Part shown: in pieces, positions 55,043 to 64,000 of the stretch
Position numbering within the stretch: the first letter of the stretch is position 1
Layout of the letters: each line of letters starts with the position of its first letter
NCBI GenBank assembly: GCA_039583875.1
Contig: CM077163.1
Coordinates: 113,841,213-113,905,212 of the forward strand
Reading direction: 5' to 3'
Origin: Platanthera guangdongensis
Taxonomy: Eukaryota; Streptophyta; Magnoliopsida; Asparagales; Orchidaceae
DNA length: 64,000 nucleotides
The notes under the pieces: model-generated
The model's input: the letters and a program-made list of their open reading frames with translations, nothing else
Database searches by the model: none
Told to the model about the DNA's origin: nothing
Program-made: the position numbers and the translations under genes

Positions 55043-55323
55043 GAATCAAAATTAAAAATACTCTCGATTGATGTCCATAACTTATCCTCTAGCGATCCTC
55101 AAAACATTACATAGGTTAATTAGTAAGAGGGGAAATGACTTAGGCCCCATATTGGATAACTTGAGCCTTGTAAACCCAAAACCTTTAACATGATACCCTT
55201 TCACACCCAATTTGAACCTAATCCCCATCCTTTTGATGCTCTACCACCAAAATTCACCAAGGCCAAATCATTACCTATTAGCACACCTATCATTGAGACC
55301 TTCTTGGAATGAGTTTGTTCAGA

Positions 55324-55505
55324 GTGATATGTGGCCTGAGTGTGTGTACACTTGCACCCACCTGGAATGATCCCTACTATGAACCCAAACCCTAAAAAAA
55401 AGAGAGAATACATAGTGATATGTGCCCTGAGTGTGTGTATACTTGCACCCACTCGGAATGATCCCTACTATGGTCCCTTGGTTAAGAACAATAAAAGTTT
55501 GGAGT
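55324..55505 (+). repeat. 91-base tandem duplication in M 3' region
   Basis: GTGATATGTG-CCTGAGTGTG begins at 55324 and again at 55415. Each copy contains ACTTGCACCCAC and GGAATGATCCCTACTATG. Confidence 0.8.
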
Positions 55506-56096
55506 ATCTTTCAAAAAAAATAAAAAATATGGGAAGTAGGCTAATTGCAAAGTCTGGGGGTGCTTTTATAACACCGATGTATGTTAAGGAATATACAACA
55601 AAAGGCTCAATCGTGATTTAGGTGTGGAAAACCCATCGCATTTATCTTTGATTACCTTGCCTATAATATTCTATCCTAAGCCAAAAGGGGTACACCATCA
55701 TACAAGTCCTAAGGATCTGACCTTACTGAGTCTAACTAAGTGTCATGGAGAGGACGTAAAAAGGGTAAGCTCGTGACCGTCAATATGGGTACTTATAAGT
55801 TTTGAAATACTAATACATATCTTATAGAGATTGTTATTTTCTCCTCATATTTGTTGTAGATGACTATACTCTTATTTCTAAAAATGAGTGAGAGATAGTT
55901 AACAGATATATTGGAAGAATTTTAAGACTATGTTATATTTAGAAAAGTCTACAAAACTAATTCCTATGTGATTACATCATCAAAGTTCTCTTAAATTCAT
56001 CGCAACCAGTGTGCGGAGGAAAAATTATTTAATGGTAACCCAAGTGTTTGAATTAGTTTGCTTAGGGACAAGCAAACATCTAAGTCTGGGGGTATT

Positions 56097-57660
56097 TGAT
56101 GAGTGTGATTATGATAGGCTTTTTACTATCATAATTGTAATCATGTCGGTTATTCCTACCTCATTTTGTAGTAATTTTGCAAGAAAAGTCTAAGAATTGT
56201 TTTATCATGATTAGGAGAGCACAGTTAGGATCTTTGTTACTCCTTATATTGAGTTTTCTAATTTATTACGTCACTTTTATATGCAGGTAGCGCCAACCAG
56301 TGGAACTAAAAGTCTTAGAGCAAACAGAGGAGTTCACGGAGTCAACATGGCTGATGATAGGACAAATATTTGGCGCACACGGGTGGACACACGACCGTGT
56401 GCCTACCCGTGTCCTATGCACCCTGGAGTTGAAGAAATTGGATGCAGGAGATAGAGACTCATACGGGTAGGAACACGCCTGTGTTCCTACCCGTGTCATA
56501 TTTGAACACGACTACCGACCAAACCGTGTCTGAAGAACTTGAAGAACCACATGTCGTGTCAGTACCCATGTCATCTGACATGCCCCACTACCAGACACGC
56601 CTGTTCGTGGGGAACCGCCTAGGAACTGTCCATACGGCCTGACACACGGCTGTGTTGGAACTTGTATCCGACCTGTTTGCAAAGGGACTATATATTTCCT
56701 GTAGAAAAATTAGTAGAGAACTTTTGGATCATTCTGGGATTGGAGAACTGCTGAAGCCCGAAGTGGAGCATCCAAGAGAAGGAGGATTGAAGGGTATTTT
56801 GTATGTATTTTTATCTATTCATTAATCCCTTTTCATCTTTTCGTTCTCTTGGTGATTCAACTTTGTTTATTATTTTAATTTGCATGAACATATATTTGAA
56901 CAATTTGTTAATCATGTTTCGCATGGTTTACATCAAATTTGTAGTATTTTATTCGTATGTATGCTTACGAACAAAGATCTTAATCCTAACTATGAATTTC
57001 TTATTTGTCTTACATGAATTGCAAATCTCTAGATTGAGAAATTAGATGTTTGTGATGAAATTTACATGTTCATAGTTTGGTGTGAGATCTTTTTATAATT
57101 CGAATTTCATGATCGAGAGATATGTTATTTGGATAATTAGAATACGAATAAATGAATTCATGATATTTTAGAGATAGGATTTCGCGGGTTTATGTAATAG
57201 ACAGGGTGTTTTATTCAATGCAAATTTGAGTATTGTAAATTGTTCGAGAGAAAATTTACTAACTTAGATTTAGGATTTGAATTGCTCGAGAGAGAATTTG
57301 ATAAATATTTACCATTTACAATTCAACAAATTTGATAGTCTTATACTTTCATGATTAAATAGAATTGAGTGAATGAATGAATATTTTCATGTAATTGCTC
57401 ATAAGCGTTCGGGTTGTTATCATGTTCAATCTTCCAATGCTGATTTATCCAATAGTCATAGTTAGGTTAATTTAGGTTAGAAATCAATTTTACTTATAGG
57501 TACGATAATAGAGTGAGGATGAGTACGAATACTTGAAATGGCCCTATGGAATACGACACGAGATGTAGATTTCTCCTGTACTATGATTGATAGGTGCACT
57601 TGCCTGAATGTTAATTCAATCTAGCTTATGCACATCTACATAGTTATACTAGAATGTAGA
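56097..57660 (+). repeat. LTR of element M (right edge uncertain)
   Basis: It starts TGATGAGTGTG. It carries two ACACGGGTNG...CTACCCGTGT palindromes (56376-56413 and 56461-56499) and a short ACACGGCTGTGTT, then TATATATTT at 56689. The remainder is AT-rich. No partner LTR is in the window. Confidence 0.55.
56689..56697 (+). promoter_or_regulatory. TATA box of element M LTR
   Basis: TATATATTT lies about 35 bases after the last ACACGG/CTGTGT palindrome, in the same relative order as in gypsy-A. Confidence 0.5.
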
Positions 57661-57663
57661 ATG

Positions 57664-59343
57664 AAATCGCATTGAGTTATTACTTGTTAGCAAAGCAATC
57701 ATCAGTTCTCTGGTTTTTGTTATTGTGATTTTTGAGATTGGGTAATTCTTCTGTGGTTTGTTTGTTATTGATAATTTCCTTACCCTTAGCAGATACAAAT
57801 TTAATGGGGGTTGATAAAATGTTATTCTTAAGAATGGGGGGTAAACTTGATGATGCACCCAAGCCTAGTTTGCATTTAGTCTGGCATTGACTGTGCTTGT
57901 AAAGTCCATCAGCTTAAGGCTTCTCCCATTGAGAGATTTCTCAAGTTATTTGGCCTCACATAGTTCTGTTTTCAAGGAGTTAATTTTTTCATTAGCTAAT
58001 GTTAGTTATGCTGTTACCTTGGTATTTTCAGAAATGATGTTTTCCTGATTTGATAATTTTTCCCTAAGTGTTTTGATTTCCCTTTCAGAGTTTATTAAAT
58101 CAATACACATGGTTTTAAATTCAGATTTGAAAGCATCAGAAGTATAGTCAAAGGATAAGAGTACCTGATCAACCTCTGTTTCTGAAGCTTCTTCTTTGTT
58201 AGATCCTTCTTCTTCTGATTGGCTTCTGGAGGCATCTATGGCCATGAGACAGACTTCTTTGGCCCTTGCCTCTTTTTCTTCTTCACTGGAGCTGGAAGAT
58301 GTGGATTCATCTTCAATTTCACTCCAGCTTTATACTACAAAACCATTCTCTTTCTTCTTGTATTTGCTAGAAGAAGGCCTGCTGCTTTGTTGTCTTCTAG
58401 AATCCTTTTCTCTTCTCCTTTCTTTCTTTTGATATTCTGGGCACTCTGAAATGAAGTGTCTAGGTGTCCTGCAACCAAAACAAACTACCTCTTTAGTAGG
58501 AGTTTTGTCATACCTTGGCTTGTCATCCTTCCTGGATAACTTTCTTCTGAAATCTTTCCTTGCCATTTTATAAAATCTCTTGGCAAAGAGACTCATCAAC
58601 TCTTCATTGACTGTTGTGGATTCAGATTCTTCAACAACCATGAATGCTAGGTTATATTCCTTCCTTGCTGGTGGAGGTGTTCTTTGCTCAGCTACTTCTC
58701 TGGATTTAATGAGCTGCTCATAAGATTTGAGCTTTCCTAAGAGAGATTCTATGGAAATCTCATTTAGGCTCCTGGCCGCCTTGATTGTCCAGATTCTTGA
58801 ATCTCATGAGCTTGGGAAGCACATGAGGATTTTGTATTTCACCTCAGTGAGGGTTATGTCCTTGTCCAAGGTTTTCAGCTCATTTATGATTGATGTCAGC
58901 CTGTTGTACATGTCTGCTACAGATTCTATTTCCTCCTTCTTGAAGTTCTCATTTTGTGATATGAGATTTGATCTTCTGTCTTTTCTTTCATCAGCAGATC
59001 CAGCCACCATTTGATTACGGGAATCCCAAATGGCCTTGGCTGATGTGCATTCAACCACTTTCTGGAAGATGTCATCTGACATTGTTTGTGCCAGAATATT
59101 CATGGCTTTGGCATCAGCAACTTTAGCTATCTTTGGAGCTTCAGTCCACTCAGGTGGTGGTACTGCTTGAGTGCTTGAGGTTGTTGTAGATGTAGATTGT
59201 TGAGGAGGACCTGTCAAAATGAAATTGTAGATGTCTTTATAAATATAGTTCATGTATAATTTTATTCTTGCCTTCCAGATGGCAAACCTATTTAGGTTGC
59301 ACACTGGAGGTTCGATGCTTGCATAATCTTTGTTCTGTGTCAT
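57664..59343 (-). pseudogene. gag: Gag of copia-I (frameshifted)
   Basis: The ATG is at 59343 (MTQNKDYASIEPPVCNLNRFAIWKAR is the start region). The first 179 residues include SDDIFQKVVECTSAKAIWDS and run to 58804. After a frameshift, a segment at 58641-58330 has a normal zinc knuckle, CFGCRTPRHFISEC. Next come an acidic region and a likely coiled coil (58245-58006). The last recognisable part is near 57862-57680 (FVSAKGKEIINN). Confidence 0.85.
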
Positions 59344-59447
59344 GCTGTTAATATAAATCCAATAGAAGTAAAAGTCAAATCTAACTCTGGATCTTTTGGT
59401 TCAAGGGTTAGCTTGTACAACCAAAGGAAACTTGCTCTGATACCAAT

Positions 59448-60754
59448 TGAAAGTAAGGGTTAGATCTGAAATACTCTAGAGGGGGGGTGTATAAAGTATT
59501 TAGGGTTTATAAAACTTTTTGCTAATTAACAAATCAGCCATAAGATAATTCAATCTATCACCGGTGCTGCAGAAATTAAATTAAATTAAATACCACAAAC
59601 ACAGCAAATCTAAGCCACACAGCCACATCAAGAACAAAAGAAAAGGTGCAACCAGACAACACAAGAATTTTATAGTGGTTCCCCAACCTGGGTACATCCA
59701 CTCTTGTACCACCCTAGTAGGAATCCACTCAGGTTTTTGATCAGGTGACTGCCACTAATGAGCTTTTGATCAGGTGCTCAAAAACCAATTCTCAAGTCTT
59801 TTGATCAGGTGGCTTGCAACCAGGAATAACTTTTGAAGGGAGTTAAGAACTCGTTATACAGTAGGGGATGAGAGAGTGATTATGTCTTCTCTTTCTCAAA
59901 TACAACTGAGAAGACTTTAGCGGATCTTGATTTTGACAAAGCTCCCCCTGAGATATAGATTTGTTCAGGAAGGATGGAGCTTTGCTTCAGGGTTAGTAGG
60001 TCTTCAATGTTTTAGGCTTGACCAGCAGGTATCTAGGAGCTTCTTGACTGATATAGTAATTGTTGTACTTTGAAGAATCCTGGGATGAAAACAAAAGAAG
60101 ACTCTTGATTTAAATGGTTGTTCTTCTTCTTCTTTAGCTTGCTGTTCTTTCTCTGGTTAGGGGCTAGGGCTTCTTGTTCTCTATTACTGTATGATTGTTG
60201 TCACTCTTTTTTGTGCTCTGCTTGTACTCCTGAGAAGAAGGAAGAAAACCCTTATTATTGTCTTGTGTGTGCTCTCTTGGAAGGAAGAAGAAAAAAAAAA
60301 CCTTTTTATATTTCCTGTGAAATCTTTCTTCTGAATTTTGAATTTCTTCCTTTATTTAATGCTGACGGCCTGAAGAATATTTGCATTGATTGATTTGCCC
60401 AACTGTCCCATGGAAAAATGGCAAGCAATAATCCTGATGAAATTCATAATCAATGATGCGTCTAACGGTAATATTCCGAGAATATTTAGCATTGATTACT
60501 CAGGAATTGTTGCAATAAAGTAAGGACAGAGGAAGGAAAATATCTAAGTCTGGAACTTCACAGAAATTGTTGAGCAGAGAACAGAATTCGTCGACCTGTA
60601 TCCAGAGTTTGTCGAGCTGAGAAGTCAAGTTCGTCGATCAGATAGTAGTTGTTCGTCGAGCTGAGATCCAAGATCGTCGACCTAAGAACAGATAACTGCT
60701 TTCTCTATACCCTTGTCAATTCTGCGCATCAAGATCGTCAAGCTTAGAGTATAA
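59448..60754 (-). repeat. 5' LTR of copia-I (start truncated)
   Basis: On the reverse strand it ends CCCTTACTTTCA next to TTGGTATCAGAGC (PBS, 59435-59447). It has three TTTTGATCAGGTG repeats (59736-59810) and a TCGACGA cluster (60584-60740). Both are shared with copia-H. Confidence 0.85.
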
Positions 60755-62652
60755 TGTAACACCCCCTATCCGTCACATAGCATATAGCAGTAGGTCTGGC
60801 CTGGGCACGATGCCATATACCACAGATAGACCGGGCGGTTACTCAATGGAAACCATCCAACTAATATCAATGTCCTACACAGAGCATTCTAGCAGATGAA
60901 ATTTCAATGGTTGCATTAATAAAGAACCCAACACGAGCATGAATGTCCACTAACAAGCCACGGAATGAACGTACAAATACACAAGTACAATGACCTTAAG
61001 GCCTTAAAATTGTTTACTCAAATAGAAGTGTTTTCCAAACCTCGGCACGCAGGCCGACCATCCATGAATAAAAGAAAACACTAAGCATTAGGCCTTCGAG
61101 GGCCAGTAGAGCAAGTTAGGCTTTACCCCGCTATTTACCGCTTGGCTCCGCAGCACCTGCAAGTACAATCCATCGCAACGGTGGCAAACCAAAGCAATGG
61201 TCAGCAATGCTGACCAAATTATAACGATCCCGCCCCCAACTCGGGGCGGCGATGCTCCTTCCCTGCACTTTATTAACATAACCAAGCAGTATATATATAC
61301 ATTGCATCATAATCGTTGGCATGCACGGCCACATGCCCCATGCACTCAGGGCACATTCTCGGTGAACCGGTCAATGTCACGTCAATTTAAACCAAAGACA
61401 CCGCAGTCTCACCACCGTCACTTTGACGGCCAAACTATGAGCATTTTGTCTTCCCGACATGGGTCACGTCAATTTAAGTCATAGACCGCCGAAGACCCTC
61501 ATCTATGCCAACGACTCACACCAAACGACATAGAACGAGTACGGTTCCGCCTAACCCGTGCTCACATAGCAACGACAATTTAAGCCATATGCGGGGGTCA
61601 AACTTCTCCGAGTGTCATTTCCGTCACACAGTTCACATAACCCGGTTATGTTCAAGTTGGCTCCCAGGCCACCATGTTGGCAGAATCACGCATCTGCCCA
61701 GTTTTTCGGGTGCACCTTGGAGTTAATCCCCAAGGCTCCCGACTGCAATCTACCGCGTAGAAAACCCAAAAAACAACCAATTGCACGGAGTCTTCTCCGG
61801 CCATTTATGCAATGCAACATCACTGATCCAGACCAATTTGTTCGGGTAGGCTTCACACATCATGCTTATATCCGTTCTGGATTATGGACTCTACATGTAC
61901 AGAATGGGGACTATTCATGTCTACCCGAAAGAACGCCTCAAACTCACCGCAAACTCGCGAGAGCGGGCTTCCGTATGCAAAAGAAGTAGAGCTTCACATG
62001 CTCAAGTAAATAATCATTACCCTAGCATTTTTCCTTAGCACCATGGAAATGTAAGAGGATGAAAAGCACCGGAGTCTCCTTGCCTCCATAGATCCGAAGT
62101 CAGCTCTCTATTTGGGTCTCCGAAGCTCCGCAGGTGACCGGATCTATGGTTCTTCTTTCTCCTTTGCTCTCCCATCTCTCTAGACTTAGAAAGAGAACCA
62201 CTCAAGCGAAATGAGGGTTTCAAAGGCCCAATCCCGGGTATATCCAAGCACTAGCAGCCCCCAGCCGTCGGATCCCAAATTAAAGAAATGAATGGCCACG
62301 ATCCGTAGCTGAAAAGCAAAACCTGGGCCGAACACGGCCTGCGACACGCCCATATCCAGGGCCGTGTCCCTCATTCGCCGTAAAAATGGGCGCGTCTCGA
62401 AAAACACACGGGCACCTGACATGCCCGTGTTCGACCTGACACACCAATGTCAGCCAGTACACGCCCGTGTTCCCGGGCATGTTCCTTCGTCAACACAGGA
62501 CCAACACCAACCCGAGACTCACACGGGTCTTGGACACGCCCGTGTCCAATATGATACGCCCGTGTCAAACACGAACACGCCTGGGCTCTAGGCTGTGTTC
62601 ACTGTCTCGACACTTCGTCGAGCGCAGTTCATCGACCACCCGACACGGCCTT
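60755..62652 (-). repeat. Element J: truncated LTR of the F/G family
   Basis: It starts (plus coordinates) TGTAACACCCCCTATCCGT and follows the gypsy-F LTR in order: GCACGCAGGCC, ATCCAGACCAA-TTGT and then ACACGGCC-type palindromes at 62330-62600. The roughly 190 bases expected at its right end are missing, and copia-K starts at 62653. No coding signal is present. Confidence 0.75.
62330..62640 (-). repeat. U3 palindromes of element J
   Basis: Units such as ACACGCCCGTGT and ACACGGGC...GCCCGTGT recur about every 40-60 bases, followed by CTTCGTCGAGCGCAGTTCATCGA at the end. This is the same kind of array as in gypsy-F. Confidence 0.7.
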
Positions 62653-64000
62653 AGGTACTTGGACAGTGGTTTCTCCAAGCATATGACAGGCAGTAAGGCA
62701 AATTTATCCAATTACAATTCCAAGCTAGGACCAAAGGTGATTTTTGGAGATTCAAACAGTGGCCAATCAGAAGGATATGGGACAGTCAAGATTGGGACAG
62801 TCACTTTCAAGAAAGTAACATATGTAAGAGGACCTAAACATAACCTAATATCCATAAGTCAATTATGTGATGAAGGTTATCAGGTACACTTTAACTCTAC
62901 CTCTTGATCTATTATTAATAGTGAAAACCAAACTGTTTTAACTAGACTTAGATAACGCAACATATATCTAGTAGATTTTATTTCTGCCAAAACTGATGTT
63001 TATTTACTCAATATCACTAGTAATCAAAATGAGTTATGGCATAAAAGATTAGGCCATGTAAACCTTAAGAATATATCTAGGTTATCTAAAGACAACCTTG
63101 TTAGAGGTTTACCTTATGTCCCCTACAAGAAGGAAAGTCTATGCAGGTCTTGTCAATTAGGCAAGCAACCTAAAACTAGTTTCAAATCCATTAATAAAAG
63201 TGATTCACCTAGGATTTTGTATTTGCTTCATGTGGATCTATTTGGACCCATTGCAGTACAAAGCCTAGGAGGGAAGTCTTATACTTTAGTGATTGTTGAT
63301 GACTTCTCTAGATTCAGTTGGATAGCCTTTCTGAGAGCTAAGTCAGATACATTCAAAGTTCTTACAGATTTTCTCAGGACCATACAGATTGAGTTCTCTA
63401 CTCATGTTGCATTGATCAGAAGTGATCAAGGCACAGAGTTTGAGTCTCTTCTTATGCATGAGTTCAATGAGAAGGAAGGTATCAGGTAGTGCTTCTCAGC
63501 TCCTAGAACTCCCCAACAAAATTGGGTTGTTGAAAGGAAAAATAGGACAATCATTGAATCTGCAGGCACATTATTGGCAGATGCTTACATGCCTCTATCA
63601 TTTTAGGCAGAAGTTGTAAATACTGCTAACTATGTCCTGAATAGAAGTCTTATACATAAGCTGAAAAATAAGACCCCCTATGAATTACTTAAAGGGAAGA
63701 AACCTAAAATCTCATACTTTAAAGTTTTTGGTTGCATTTGTTACATTCACACAAATAACAAAAGATACATTAAAAAGTTTGAGGCTAAGCCTGAAGAAGT
63801 GATTTTTCTAGGATACTCCCAATTAAGCAAGGCCTATAGGGTTTTCAATAAATCATCCCTTAAAATTGAAGAGTATTTTCATGCATCTTTTGATGAAGCT
63901 AACATGTCTTATAAGGAGAAAGAGATTTCTACCAATAACTCTTTGCAGGTTCCACAACTGTGTGAGTCTATGGATGGACTAAACCTTACCCAAGAGGTAT
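62653..64000 (+). pseudogene. pol: Copia-K pol: protease end and integrase, runs off the window
   Basis: It opens with the protease site YLDSGFSKHMTG (Cys usual where Phe stands). GPKHNLISISQLCDEGY is followed by TGA 62905 and TAA 62953. The pre-integrase domain (LWHKRLGHVN, CRSCQLGK) and integrase with HVDLFGP, IRSDQGTEF and NWVVERKNRT follow, so D, D and E are kept. TAG is at 63487 and 63604 (the latter Trp). One frame runs through to the end of the window (FDEANMSYKEKE). SKAYRVFNK suggests the SIRE/Maximus lineage. Confidence 0.9.

Larger units (their letters stand above)
55043..57660 (+). mobile_element. Element M: 3' end of a Tat/Athila-like gypsy element
   Basis: 55043-56096 is a noncoding 3' region with AAGTCTGGGGGT at 55550 and again at 56082-56093. 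The second serves as the polypurine tract before an LTR starting TGATGAG at 56097. That purine tract plus TGATGAG start is typical of the Tat/Athila group. No pol is present. The right edge is only approximate, at the copia-I gag. Confidence 0.6.
57661..60754 (-). mobile_element. Copia-I: reverse-strand SIRE-like element, gag and 5' LTR
   Basis: Reading leftwards it has a 5' LTR (60754-59448, its start truncated), PBS and gag. It breaks off at about 57661. It is related to copia-H in gag, PBS and LTR repeats. Its LTR is cut at 60755 by element J. Confidence 0.85.

Noticed and set aside
1..64000. tRNA, rRNA, bacterial operons or host protein-coding genes
   Set aside because: No such signal was found by reading; initiator tRNA matches are only short primer-binding sites.

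Overview
The window is a nested block of plant transposable elements. I see no host gene, tRNA or rRNA gene. Chromodomain Ty3/gypsy elements with LTRs above 3 kb, SIRE-like Ty1/copia elements, a Helitron with a PIF1-type helicase fragment and widespread C-to-T nonsense decay point to intergenic heterochromatin of a flowering plant with a large, retrotransposon-rich genome. The species cannot be told from the sequence.

Left block (1-36833). Gypsy-A (1-11021, Tekay/Del-like chromovirus) is nearly intact and young by LTR similarity. It sits in the leader of copia-A (11022-17180). Copia-A sits in the 5' LTR of an older, decayed relative, gypsy-B (17181-33195). Copia-C (17716-23817, target duplication CTGTG) is a second insertion in that LTR. 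Gypsy-B lies in the 5' LTR of copia-D (33196-36833), a relative of copia-C. Copia-C and copia-D both lack reverse transcriptase and RNase H.

Middle block (36834-55042). A reverse-strand chromovirus, gypsy-F, has a Helitron (36855-40389) in its 3' LTR. Its pol is cut and joined to the 3' end and LTR of gypsy-E (44704-48069), which is of the A/B type. Next come the PBS and 5' LTR of another reverse-strand element, gypsy-G (48070-54679), holding a gag-only copia, H (49035-53399, target duplication GTATC). Gypsy-G lies in a reverse-strand A/B-type LTR fragment, L.

Right block (55043-64000). This holds the 3' end of a Tat/Athila-like gypsy (M), a reverse-strand copia gag and LTR (I), a truncated LTR of the F family (J), and a plus-strand copia pol (K) running off the window.

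The most notable signal is in gypsy-A, B and E. Gag appears to start inside the LTR (MPPRR...). Two introns, one within the LTR and one spanning the LTR end and the primer-binding site, would join two LTR exons in frame to internal gag. A third short intron would join gag to protease. The predicted exons of gypsy-A add up to a multiple of three. A second theme is that most LTR families here carry a short palindromic motif iterated in U3 upstream of the TATA box. Two such motifs (ACACGGG/CCCGTGT and TCGACGA) recur in unrelated families.
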